Shown piece after piece: positions 47,041 through 55,529 of a stretch of DNA of 64,000 nucleotides. Position 1 is the first letter of the stretch. Each line of letters opens with the position of its first letter. The stretch is from NCBI RefSeq assembly GCF_003129465.1, contig NZ_QFFF01000001.1:1101501-1165500 (forward strand), in the 5' to 3' direction. The notes under the pieces are model-generated. The model worked only from the letters and a program-made list of their open reading frames with translations. It did no database searches and was not told the origin of the DNA. A program made the translations under genes and the position numbers. Origin of the DNA: Sphingosinicella humi (GTDB taxonomy: Bacteria; Pseudomonadota; Alphaproteobacteria; Sphingomonadales; Sphingomonadaceae).

Positions 47041-49794
47041 ATGGACTCCCGCTTCGCCGCCCTCAGCCAGCGCCGCGCAATCGTCGACCGTAGGGCGCTG
47101 GCCGACGAGATCGCCGGCCTCGGCGCGCGCGGCAAGGCCAGGGTGACCAAGCTGCTGAAGCAGGCCCTGGCCGACGGCCGCGCCGAGATCGCCCGGCGCC
47201 TTGCCGAGAAGCCGTGGCAGGGGCGCGAGACCGCGACGGCCTATGCCTTTCTTACCGATCAGGTCGTCCGCCTCGCTTATGATTACGTCACCCAGCAACT
47301 CTATCCGCGCCCCAATCCCACCGCGGGGGAGCGGCTGACCCTGATGGCGGTCGGCGGCTACGGCCGCGGCGAGATGGCGCCTTGTTCGGACGTCGACATC
47401 GCCTTCGTCACGCCCTGGAAGCCGACACCCTGGGCCGAGCAGGTGATCGAGGCTTTGCTCTATCTCTTCTGGGACCTGGGGCTGAAGATCGGCCATTCCA
47501 GCCGCTCGGTCGACGACATGATCCGCATCGCGGCCGAGGATCATACCGTTCGCAGCGCCATCCTCGAATCGCGCTATCTTTGGGGTGACGAGGCCTTGTT
47601 CGACGAGGCCCAGGGGCGTTTCTGGAAGGAAGTCGTCGCCGGCCGCGCCCGCGCCTTCGTCACCGAGAAGCTCGAGGAGCGCAACGCCCGCCACAAGAGG
47701 TTGGGCGACAGCCGCTACGTGGTCGAACCCAACGTCAAGGAAGGGAAGGGCGGCCTTCGCGACCTCCACACCCTCTTCTGGATCGGCAAATATGTCTATC
47801 GGGTGCGGTCGGTGCCGGAGCTCGTCGAAAAAGGACTCCTCACTCTCGACGAGCTGCGCCAGTTCCAGAAGGCGGAGCGCTTCCTGTGGGCAGTGCGCTG
47901 CCACCTCCATCTCGTCGCCGGTCGCGCCGAGGATCGGCTCACCTTCGACTATCAGCGCGAGATCGCCGAGCGCATGAACTATGCGGACCGGCCCGGCAAA
48001 TCGCCCGTCGAGCGCTTCATGCAGCATTATTTCCTCCACGCCAAAGCGGTCGGGGACCTCACGGGCGTCTTCCTCGCTCATCTCGACGAGCAGTTCGCCG
48101 GAAGCGGCCGCCGCTTCGGCCTGCCGGCGCTGCGCCGCCGTCCGCGCAAGCTCGAAGGCTTCGTGCTCGACCGGGGCCGTCTCGCCTTGCCGAACGATAT
48201 ATTCTTCGAGGAGGATCCGGTCCGCCTCCTCCAGATGTTCGCGCTGGCCGACCGTCACCAACTGGAGATTCACCCGCTGGCGATGCGCGCGGCGAGCCGC
48301 GACGCGCGGCTGATCGACAATGACGTGCGCGACGATCCGCGCGCCAACGCGCTTTTCCTCGATGTGCTGACCAGCCCACGCGATCCCGAAACGGTGCTGC
48401 GCTGGATGAACGAGGCCGGCGTGTTCGGCCGCTTCGTTCCCGACTTCGGCCGTGTCGTCGCGCAGATGCAGTTCGACATGTACCACCATTACACGGTCGA
48501 CGAGCATTCGATTCGCGCGATCGGCCTGATGGCGAAGATCGAACGCGGCGAGCTCAAGGCCGACCACCCGATCTCGACGGCGATCATCCACCAGATCTCG
48601 TCGCGCCGCGCCCTATACGTCGCGGTGCTGCTCCACGACATCGCCAAGGGTCGCGGCGGCGACCACAGCATCCTTGGCGCCGAAGTCGCCCACCAGCTCT
48701 GCCCGCGGCTCGGCCTCGACGATGCAGAGACGGAGACGGTCGCCTGGCTGGTGCGCTGGCATCTCCTGATGTCCGCCACCGCCTTCAAGCGTGATCTCGC
48801 CGATCCCAAGACCATCGCCGACTTCGTCGGGCGGGTGAAAAGCCTGGAGCGGCTGCGCCTTCTCCTGCTGCTCACCGTGGTCGACATCCGCGCCGTGGGG
48901 CCCGGCGTCTGGAACGAATGGAAGCGCCAGCTGCTGCGCGAGCTGTTCGAAGCGGCGGAGGAACTGCTCCGGCTCGGCCACAAGCAGAAGGGTCGGCGCC
49001 AGCGGGTGGAGGCGACGCAGGAGGATTTGGCGAACCGGCTCGGTTGGGACGCAAGCCGTCTCGCCCGGCTCGGCTGGCGCCTTCCCGATTCCTACTGGCT
49101 GGCCGAACCGATCGAGGTGCTCGAGGCCAACGCCCGCTTCGTCGACAGAGCCGATCGCGCGCCTGCGACGACGGGGCCGTTATGGGCGGGCGTTCAGCCG
49201 GAGCGCGGCGGCACCCTCGTCACCATCTACGCCAAGGATCAGCCCGGCCTCTTCTACCGCGTGGCGGGAGCGATCAGCCTCGCCGGCGGCAACATCATCG
49301 ACGCCCGGATCCACACCACCAACGACGGCATGGCGCTCGATAATTTCCTCGTTCAGGACCTGCGCGGCCTGCCCTTCGACGATTCGCACCAGCTGGAGCG
49401 GCTGGAGGAGGCGGTCACCGCCGCCGTCGCCGGACAGGAGCCGCGCATGGACCGTCTGGAGGCGAAGGCGTTGCCGCTGCCGCGCGCCGAGGCCTTCCCG
49501 ATCCGCCCCGCCGTCTTCATCGATAACAAGGCGTCCAACCGCTATACGGTGGTAGAGGTCAATGCGCGCGACCGGGCCGCGCTGCTCAGCGGCCTGGCCC
49601 ACGCACTATCGCAATCGAAGGCGACGATCCATTCCGCCCATATCGCCACCTACGGCGAGCGTGCCGTCGACGTCTTCTACATAACCGACCTTCACGAGGG
49701 GAAGATCGAGCGGCCGGCGCGGCTGAAGGCCATTCGCGAGCGGCTGCTGAAGGCCGCCGACTATGAGGTGGCGGCGGGCCGCGCCGCCGCCTGA
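47041..49794 (+). CDS. glnD: Bifunctional [protein-PII] uridylyltransferase/uridylyl-removing enzyme
   Basis: 917 residues. The nucleotidyltransferase site is VGGYGRGEMAPCSDVDIAFV (about residues 103-122), the hydrolytic HD site is LLHDIAKGRGGDHS, and two ACT domains close the protein (TIYAKDQPGLFYRVAGAIS and VVEVNARDRAALLSGLAHAL). GlnD senses glutamine and modifies PII to set nitrogen assimilation. All three activities look intact. The last 34 bases overlap the antiporter gene on the other strand. Confidence 0.97.
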   Translation: MDSRFAALSQRRAIVDRRALADEIAGLGARGKARVTKLLKQALADGRAEIARRLAEKPWQGRETATAYAFLTDQVVRLAYDYVTQQLYPRPNPTAGERLTLMAVGGYGRGEMAPCSDVDIAFVTPWKPTPWAEQVIEALLYLFWDLGLKIGHSSRSVDDMIRIAAEDHTVRSAILESRYLWGDEALFDEAQGRFWKEVVAGRARAFVTEKLEERNARHKRLGDSRYVVEPNVKEGKGGLRDLHTLFWIGKYVYRVRSVPELVEKGLLTLDELRQFQKAERFLWAVRCHLHLVAGRAEDRLTFDYQREIAERMNYADRPGKSPVERFMQHYFLHAKAVGDLTGVFLAHLDEQFAGSGRRFGLPALRRRPRKLEGFVLDRGRLALPNDIFFEEDPVRLLQMFALADRHQLEIHPLAMRAASRDARLIDNDVRDDPRANALFLDVLTSPRDPETVLRWMNEAGVFGRFVPDFGRVVAQMQFDMYHHYTVDEHSIRAIGLMAKIERGELKADHPISTAIIHQISSRRALYVAVLLHDIAKGRGGDHSILGAEVAHQLCPRLGLDDAETETVAWLVRWHLLMSATAFKRDLADPKTIADFVGRVKSLERLRLLLLLTVVDIRAVGPGVWNEWKRQLLRELFEAAEELLRLGHKQKGRRQRVEATQEDLANRLGWDASRLARLGWRLPDSYWLAEPIEVLEANARFVDRADRAPATTGPLWAGVQPERGGTLVTIYAKDQPGLFYRVAGAISLAGGNIIDARIHTTNDGMALDNFLVQDLRGLPFDDSHQLERLEEAVTAAVAGQEPRMDRLEAKALPLPRAEAFPIRPAVFIDNKASNRYTVVEVNARDRAALLSGLAHALSQSKATIHSAHIATYGERAVDVFYITDLHEGKIERPARLKAIRERLLKAADYEVAAGRAAA

Positions 49795-51599
49795 GCCGCC
49801 TTCTTCTCGCGCCGCTGCGCCGCCTTTTCGGGCGGGACATAGCTGATCACCGTGTCGCCGGCTTCGGTCACCGGCCGTGCGTCGGTCGAGAAGAAGAGCA
49901 GCCGGCCGCTCGGCTTCAGCACGGCCAGGCTCTCGGCGCCCTCGGGCCGCGCGGCGAGATGGTCCTTCAGGCCGAATTCCTCGCTGAGCCGGGTGCGGCT
50001 GAATTGCCAGCCGGCGGCCTGACGCGTCACCAGCTCCTCGATCGAGGGGCCGCCCGGCATCAGCACGCGGCCACGAACCGGGCCCCGTTCCTGGTCGGCG
50101 CCGATCTGGCTGACGGCCTCGAAGCCGAGTTCCGGCCCGAGGTCGGCGCAGACGAGCGCGTTATAGGCGTCGTTGTCGGTGGCGGCGACCAGCTGCTGGA
50201 ACTGCTTCATGTCGATGTGATCCTGGGTCACTTCGTCCAATATGTCGCCGCGATAGACGTCGAGCTCGGCCCTGCGGGCAGTGCGGAGCGCGAGCTTGCT
50301 CGTGTCGGCCACGGTAACCGGTATTTCGAGCTGCTTCAGTATCCGGCCAAAGGCGATCGTCCAGCTATTGGCGCCGATCAGCAGCACGCCGCGCCCCGGC
50401 CCCTGGTCGATGCCGAGATGTTCCGCGAGCTTCTGGGCGGTGAAGCCATGGGCGAAAATGGTCGCGACGACGACCCCGAATGACAGGGGAATGAGCGCGT
50501 CGGCGTCGGCCACGCCAAATTCGGTGAGGCGCAGCGCGAAGAGGCCGGTGATGGCGACGGCGACCACGCCGCGGGGCGCGATCCAGGCGATGAACAGGCG
50601 CTCCCGCCACGGCACCTTGGAAAGGAACAGGCTGACGAGCACCGTCACCGGCCGCACGACGAACAGGAGCAGGATGAGGAAGACGAGGAAACGCGCCTCG
50701 AACGCCCGCAGCGTCTCCCAATCGAGCGTGGCGGGGAGGATGATGAACACGCCCGAGACGAGCAGCACCCCCAAATCCTCCTTGAATCGGCGCAGCGCCT
50801 GGAAGGAATAGATCGGCCGGTTGGCGAGGGTGATGCCCATCACCGTCACGGTGACGAGGCCAGTCTCGTGCTGGATGAGGTCGGCGACGATGAAGCCACC
50901 TATGACGAAGACGAGAAGGACCGGCGCCTTCAGGAATTCGGGCACGAAGCCGCGCGGGAACAACCAGGTGATGGCATAGCCGAGGCCGAAGCCGATCAGG
51001 CCGGCCAGCAACGAGGAAAGGGCGACGTCGAGCGCGATGGCGCCGACGCTGACCTGCTCGCCCTGATAGGTGATGTAGGCGAAGATGAAGACGGCGAGCA
51101 GCGCGCCGATGGGGTCGTTGACGATGCCTTCCCATTTGAGGATGTTCGCCGGCCGCTGTCCGATGCGGAGCGTCCGCAGCATCGGCCCGATCACCGTCGG
51201 CCCGGTGACCACCAATATGCCGCCGAACAGCGCGGAGACGGGCAGGGAGAGGCCCGCGCCATAATAGGCGGCCGCGGTGCCGAGCGCCCAGCCGATCGGC
51301 ACCCCTAAAATGACGAGCCGCAGCACCGCCGGGCCGGCATGATGGCGCAGCTCGCGGAAGTTGAGGCTGAGGCCGCCGTCGAACAGGATGACGGCGACGG
51401 CGAGCTTGATGATCGGTTCCTGCAGGGCGCCGAAATCGCGTTCCGGATCGATGATGCCGAGCACCGGCCCGGCGATGAGGCCGGTGAGCAGCATCAGCGC
51501 GATGGCGGGACGCCCCGTGCGCCAGGCGATCCACTGCGCGCCGACGCCGAGCACGCCGATGAGGGCGATCTTCACCATCAGCGAGTCGACGAAAAGCAT
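49761..51599 (-). CDS. CPA1-family cation:proton antiporter with C-terminal TrkA-N/RCK domain
   Basis: 612 residues. About twelve or thirteen membrane helices (residues 1-400) include AVAVILFDGGLSLNF, VVTGPTVIGPMLRTLR, EGIVNDPIGALLAV (the ND ion-binding pair) and IAWIAPRGVVAVAITGLFAL, the NhaP-type signatures. From about 405 a TrkA-N Rossmann domain begins (GVLLIGANSWTIAFGRILKQ), which usually binds NAD or nucleotides to gate transport. The C-terminal 20 residues are a basic/Ala-rich tail. Exchanges Na+ or K+ for H+ at the inner membrane; specificity unknown. Confidence 0.93.
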   Translation of the reverse strand: MLFVDSLMVKIALIGVLGVGAQWIAWRTGRPAIALMLLTGLIAGPVLGIIDPERDFGALQEPIIKLAVAVILFDGGLSLNFRELRHHAGPAVLRLVILGVPIGWALGTAAAYYGAGLSLPVSALFGGILVVTGPTVIGPMLRTLRIGQRPANILKWEGIVNDPIGALLAVFIFAYITYQGEQVSVGAIALDVALSSLLAGLIGFGLGYAITWLFPRGFVPEFLKAPVLLVFVIGGFIVADLIQHETGLVTVTVMGITLANRPIYSFQALRRFKEDLGVLLVSGVFIILPATLDWETLRAFEARFLVFLILLLFVVRPVTVLVSLFLSKVPWRERLFIAWIAPRGVVAVAITGLFALRLTEFGVADADALIPLSFGVVVATIFAHGFTAQKLAEHLGIDQGPGRGVLLIGANSWTIAFGRILKQLEIPVTVADTSKLALRTARRAELDVYRGDILDEVTQDHIDMKQFQQLVAATDNDAYNALVCADLGPELGFEAVSQIGADQERGPVRGRVLMPGGPSIEELVTRQAAGWQFSRTRLSEEFGLKDHLAARPEGAESLAVLKPSGRLLFFSTDARPVTEAGDTVISYVPPEKAAQRREKKAAQAAARPAATS

Positions 51600-51718
51600 C
51601 GCGTCTCCATGCCGCTGGGGCGCCGGCGGCGCAAACGGGAAGGGGCCCCCGCCCTTTACCGGCGAGAGCCCCTCCTGGTTCCGTCGGACGCCTATGCCTG
51701 AGCCGCGCTTGGCTCCCT

Positions 51719-51747
51719 GCCGTTGCGAGGAGCATAGCGAGGCAAAG
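51719..51747. repeat. Degenerate half of the CATTGCGAG-type intergenic repeat
   Basis: TGCCGTTGCGAGGAGCATAG and the following GCGAGGCAAAG resemble the left arm of the elements at 24532 and 38617, but no right arm is present. Weak call. Confidence 0.35.
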
Positions 51748-51748
51748 A

Positions 51749-51771
51749 CGACGGGACTTTACGTCCCGTCG
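51749..51771 (-). terminator. Stem-loop downstream of the TonB-dependent receptor gene
   Basis: CGACGGGAC (51749-51757) and GTCCCGTCG (51763-51771) form a perfect 9-bp stem with a 5-base loop, five bases after the receptor stop codon. On the minus strand TCTTTGCC follows, only a weak T-run. Confidence 0.6.
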
Positions 51772-51775
51772 CTGG

Positions 51776-54595
51776 TCAGAAGCGCGTGCGCACCGTCACG
51801 CCATAGGTGCGGGGCTCGGCGAGGAAGGAGCCGAACAGCTGCGTCGCGCGGGGATAGAATCCCTGCTGGACGCCGCGGATCGTGGTTCCCGTTGCCCCCT
51901 GGATCGGCATGTCGAACGCGACCTGCTGATAATCCTCGTCGAGCAGGTTCCGCCCCCAAAGCTCGATGCCCCAGCGGTCGTCAGGACCGCGCAGGCCGAT
52001 GCGGGCATTGGTGACGAAATAGGCGTCCTGCACCTTTTCGAGATCGAGGTCCGAGCCGGTGTTGAACTTGCTCTGATAGCGCGCGTCTATGTAGAAAAGC
52101 CCGCTGAGGCCGCTGTTGCCGATCGGCGGCGTGTAGGTGAGGGCGCCGGTCAGCGTCCACAGCGACGAGTTCGAGATGCGCCGCCCCGGAAGCTGGAACA
52201 GCGAGTCCGAGAGCGGAGCGCCGTCGACGCCGACGAGATTGCGGCGATACTGGGTATCGATCAGGCTCCCGCCGAGGTTGAGGCCAACATTCTCGATCGG
52301 CCGCATGAAGGCCTCGACCTCGACGCCCATGCTCTTGACGCCGCCCTTGGTGCCGCCCGGGCACGCCCCGCTCGTGCTGTCGTCGTCCGTGTCGAGGCCG
52401 CCCAGGTCCTGCTTGCAGGCGTTCACATTCTCGACTTCGAAGAAGAGGCCGTTGAAGGTGTTGAGCTGGAAGCCGTCGAAGACCTGGTGGAAGGCGGCGA
52501 CGTTGAGGTCGAAGCCCTGACCGTTATATTTCGCGCCGATCTCGAAAGCGTCGACCTTCTCCGGCTCGAAGATGAGGTTTTCTAGGCCCGCCGTCGGAAG
52601 CACCGGTCCGACCGGCCCCACACCAGGAACCACAAATCGCGCCAGCGCCGAACGATCGAGGTTGAAGCCGCCTGCCTTGTAGCCGCGCGAATAGCTCGCG
52701 TAGGTCAGCAGATCGTCGGTGACCTTGTAGCTCAAGACGGCCGTTCCGCTGAATTCGTCCTCCTTGTTCCTCACATTCTCTCGAGTGAAGGTGCCGCCCG
52801 GGACAGCTGGCACAACGCAGGGGAGCTGTGTCAGGGCAACAAAGGGCGAGCCGGCGATCGCCTGGCAGAAGAGGTTGTTGTCGGTCAACGTCGCGTCGAG
52901 CGTCTTCTTCTCGTTCGTATAGCGAAGACCGACCGTCAGGTTCAGCCGGTCGGTGACCTCGAAGATATTGTGGGTGAAGAAGGCGAAGTTGCGGCTCGTC
53001 TGCTTGAAGCGGTCACTGGTCTGGGCATTGTTGAATGAGAGCGGCGGAAGCCCGAGTCCGGCGCCCAGCACGGCGCCGATCGCGTCATAGCCGCCGAGCG
53101 GCACACCCGGCGCCAGGCCGCCGAGCAGGGCGATCAGCTGCCGCTGCGCCGCCGGCACCAGCGGATTGGAGGCGATCGCCCCCGCGACCGTCTGGTTGAA
53201 GCAGCCGACCCCGCCGATCGGCTGGGTGAGATTGATCGGCGCGCCGAAGGCCGCGCTCAGCTGCTGGCTGACGTTCGCCGCCAGGACGCAGTTGGAATAG
53301 CGCTGATAGTCCGTTCCGAAGCTCAGATTGTCCCGGACGGTGAGCTTCTCATGGGCGAAATAGCCGCCGACCAGCCAGTCGAGACGGCCCTCGAAGGCCT
53401 CGCCCTGGAGCCGGAGCTCCTGCGTGAACGTCCGGAACTTCTGCTGGTTGCCGCCATCGTCGTCGCGATAGAGGATGTCGAGATTGTTGAAGTCCGCATC
53501 CTGGCCGCGGACATAGTCGTTGCCGCGCCAGGCGCTGATCGAGGTCAACTCGGCGCCGCCCAGATCATAGACGACCTCGGCCGACAGGCCGTAATCCTCG
53601 ACGTCCTGGCGGTAGCTGCGGCCCGGCGTGATCGCCATCTGCCGCTCGAAGGGATCGTCGAGCACGACACCGCCCAAGGCCTGGATCAGCGGGACGAAGG
53701 AGGAAGGCGCGAAGGTGACGCCGCCGGCGCCATCGGTCACGGCGTCCTGGGTCGGCAGATAGACGGCGCCGCAGCACTCCTCGTCGCGGTTGGCATAGTC
53801 GCCGATCACCCGCACCGACAGCGTGTCGCTCGGTTCGAACAGCAGCTGGCCGCGGATGAGATAGCGGTCGCGGTCATTGACCTCGCGGCCGGAAATCACG
53901 TCCTCGATGAAGCCGTCGCGCTTGAGATAGACGCCGTCCAGCCGATAGGCGAACGTGTCCGAAAGCGGGCCGGTAAAGCCGAGTTCGAAGCGGCGATAGT
54001 CGTGATTGCCAATGCTCGCCTCGGCCCGGCCTTCATGTTCGAACTTCGGGGCGGCGGTGATCACCGAGATGATGCCGGCCGAAGCGTTGCGGCCGAAGAG
54101 GGTCCCCTGAGGGCCGCGCAGCACTTCGACCCGCTCGACGGGGCCGAGCTCGGTCAGCGCCGTGCCGTTGCGCGAGCGGTAGACGCCGTCGATGAAGACC
54201 GCGACCGAGCTTTCGAGGCCGGGATTGTCGCCGACCGTGCCGACGCCGCGGATGCGGGCGCTGCTGGCGCCGGCTTCCGACTGGGTCGAGGAGACGAGGA
54301 GCGACGGCGAGAGCTGCTGCAGCTGGCGGATGTCGGCCGCGCCCGAATTCTCGAGCGACTGCGCGGTTATCGCCGACACGGCGAGCGGCACGTCGGAGAG
54401 CGCCTCGTTGCGGCGGGTGGCCGTGACGATGATGTCCTCCGTGCCGCGGCGGGCCTGGTTCTGGACGGCGTCGTCCACCGAGGCGGCTTCCTGGGTGGGG
54501 GTGGCCTCGCCGACGGGCGGCACCTGGCCCTGCGCGAAAGACGGAGTCGCGAGCGCAGCGATGCCCGCCGAAATCAACCAGAACGACTTACGCAT
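51776..54595 (-). CDS. TonB-dependent outer-membrane receptor
   Basis: 939 residues from ATG 54595, which has GGGGAGGGG just upstream. Signal peptide MRKSFWLISAGIAALATPSF. The TonB box region is probably EDIIVTATRR (about 52-61), followed by the plug (DVPLAVSAITAQSLENSGAA, VERVEVLRGPQGTLFGRNAS) and a 22-strand barrel ending in TYGVTVRTRF with terminal Phe. It belongs to the large sphingomonad group annotated as FecA/CirA-like or substrate-unknown receptors, often for complex organic compounds. A palindrome of the LiuR/acyl-metabolism kind sits 25 bases upstream, hinting at induction by a carbon source rather than iron. Two Cys-rich loops (QDLGGLDTDDDSTSGACPGG) are unusual. Confidence 0.94.
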   Translation of the reverse strand: MRKSFWLISAGIAALATPSFAQGQVPPVGEATPTQEAASVDDAVQNQARRGTEDIIVTATRRNEALSDVPLAVSAITAQSLENSGAADIRQLQQLSPSLLVSSTQSEAGASSARIRGVGTVGDNPGLESSVAVFIDGVYRSRNGTALTELGPVERVEVLRGPQGTLFGRNASAGIISVITAAPKFEHEGRAEASIGNHDYRRFELGFTGPLSDTFAYRLDGVYLKRDGFIEDVISGREVNDRDRYLIRGQLLFEPSDTLSVRVIGDYANRDEECCGAVYLPTQDAVTDGAGGVTFAPSSFVPLIQALGGVVLDDPFERQMAITPGRSYRQDVEDYGLSAEVVYDLGGAELTSISAWRGNDYVRGQDADFNNLDILYRDDDGGNQQKFRTFTQELRLQGEAFEGRLDWLVGGYFAHEKLTVRDNLSFGTDYQRYSNCVLAANVSQQLSAAFGAPINLTQPIGGVGCFNQTVAGAIASNPLVPAAQRQLIALLGGLAPGVPLGGYDAIGAVLGAGLGLPPLSFNNAQTSDRFKQTSRNFAFFTHNIFEVTDRLNLTVGLRYTNEKKTLDATLTDNNLFCQAIAGSPFVALTQLPCVVPAVPGGTFTRENVRNKEDEFSGTAVLSYKVTDDLLTYASYSRGYKAGGFNLDRSALARFVVPGVGPVGPVLPTAGLENLIFEPEKVDAFEIGAKYNGQGFDLNVAAFHQVFDGFQLNTFNGLFFEVENVNACKQDLGGLDTDDDSTSGACPGGTKGGVKSMGVEVEAFMRPIENVGLNLGGSLIDTQYRRNLVGVDGAPLSDSLFQLPGRRISNSSLWTLTGALTYTPPIGNSGLSGLFYIDARYQSKFNTGSDLDLEKVQDAYFVTNARIGLRGPDDRWGIELWGRNLLDEDYQQVAFDMPIQGATGTTIRGVQQGFYPRATQLFGSFLAEPRTYGVTVRTRF

Positions 54596-54620
54596 TTCAT
54601 CCCCTCCCCAATTCTTGTGA

Positions 54621-54636
54621 TTTACGTTTGCGTAAA
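54621..54636. promoter_or_regulatory. Operator-like palindrome TTTACG-TTTG-CGTAAA
   Basis: A perfect 6-4-6 inverted repeat, 25 bases upstream of the TonB-receptor start. Its form is like operators of MerR-type LiuR and similar regulators of branched-chain amino acid and fatty acid breakdown (TTTACGT...ACGTAAA). Binding is inferred; no regulator gene lies next to it. Confidence 0.55.
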
Positions 54637-54810
54637 GGCTAGCCCAAAAGGGTCGGCGACCTCCAGCCCAAAAAGCCCCGGTTTCTCTAGGTTTCGAGGG
54701 CTCATTGCAATTCCGCAACAAACCCGTTGCACAACGAAACTCGGGTGCGCTGCCGGTTTCGATTTGCCGCTACGGAAAGCTGGAGAACAAGCAGGCGCCG
54801 CATCCGGCAC

Positions 54811-54844
54811 AAAAAGCGGCCGGCGCCGCAAAGCACCAGCCGCT
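54811..54844 (-). terminator. Rho-independent terminator of infC
   Basis: On the minus strand AGCGGCTGGTGC pairs with GCGCCGGCCGCT (12 pairs, two G-U) around a 6-base loop, followed by TTTTTGTG. It lies 34 bases after the infC stop codon. Confidence 0.85.
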
Positions 54845-54877
54845 CCCATCTTTGAGCCGTTTTCGGCTTGCCTGATC

Positions 54878-55420
54878 TTATTTCGGCGCGAGCACCATCA
54901 GCATCTGGCGGCCTTCCATGCGCGGATGCTGCTCGACCTTGGCAATCTCCGCGACATTCTCCTGGACGCGCTGCAGCAGCTGCATGCCGAGCTGGCCATG
55001 GGCGAGCTCACGGCCGCGGAAGCGCAAGGTCACCTTCACCTTGTCGCCCTCCTCGATGAAGGCGAATACCTTCTTCATCTTGGTGTCGTAATCATGGTCG
55101 TCGATGTTCGGACGCATCTTGATCTCCTTGATCTCCTGCGTCTTCTGCGTCTTGCGGGCGAGATTGGCCTTTTTCTGGGCCTCATACTTATATTTGCCGA
55201 CGTCGAGAAACTTGGCGACGGGCGGATCGGCGTTCGGAGAAACCTCGACGAGATCGAGACCGACCTCGGCCGCCTGTTCGATGGCCTCGGCGGTCAGCAT
55301 GACCCCTAGATTCTCGCCATTTTCATCGATCACGCGCACCTTGGGCGATGAGATGAATTCGTTGTAGCGGGGGCCGGACAGGGGCGGCGCGGATGGGCGC
55401 CGATTCAATGGGGGACGTAT
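54878..55420 (-). CDS. infC: Translation initiation factor IF-3
   Basis: About 180 residues. [20 protein letters not shown] opens the N domain, [20 protein letters not shown] leads to the linker helix ([20 protein letters not shown]), and the C domain contains [20 protein letters not shown] and [16 protein letters not shown]. The start is unusual: AGGAG at 55429-55433 stands eight bases before ATA 55420, which is in frame and gives IRPPLNRRP, while the nearest standard start (TTG 55408) is 20 bases from AGGAG. IF-3 rejects non-standard start codons and in E. coli represses its own AUU-started message, so an AUA start fits autoregulation. thrS lies upstream; rpmI and rplT do not follow. Confidence 0.95.
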   Translation of the reverse strand: MRPPLNRRPSAPPLSGPRYNEFISSPKVRVIDENGENLGVMLTAEAIEQAAEVGLDLVEVSPNADPPVAKFLDVGKYKYEAQKKANLARKTQKTQEIKEIKMRPNIDDHDYDTKMKKVFAFIEEGDKVKVTLRFRGRELAHGQLGMQLLQRVQENVAEIAKVEQHPRMEGRQMLMVLAPK

Positions 55421-55428
55421 AACAGCTT

Positions 55429-55433
55429 CTCCT
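55429..55433 (-). promoter_or_regulatory. infC: Shine-Dalgarno AGGAG that points to an ATA start for infC
   Basis: AGGAG is eight bases before ATA 55420 and 20 bases before TTG 55408. The spacing strongly favours the ATA codon. Confidence 0.6.
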
Positions 55434-55529
55434 AATGTGCCTGGATGCGCCCTTCACCTAGTGAATTGCGCGGCCAAATGAAAGATGGAGCGGCGGCGGA
55501 CCGCTCATTTTGCGGCGTCGTGTTGCGGC

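Larger units (their letters stand above)
54596..54877. other. Gap between infC and the TonB-receptor gene
   Basis: No gene is supported. The 282 bases hold the infC terminator (54811-54844) and the palindrome at 54621-54636; the receptor promoter should lie between them. Confidence 0.5.

Noticed and set aside
53351-55309. A plus-strand open frame of about 650 codons opposite the TonB receptor and infC
   Set aside because: It crosses two genes and an intergenic terminator and has the composition of antisense translation.
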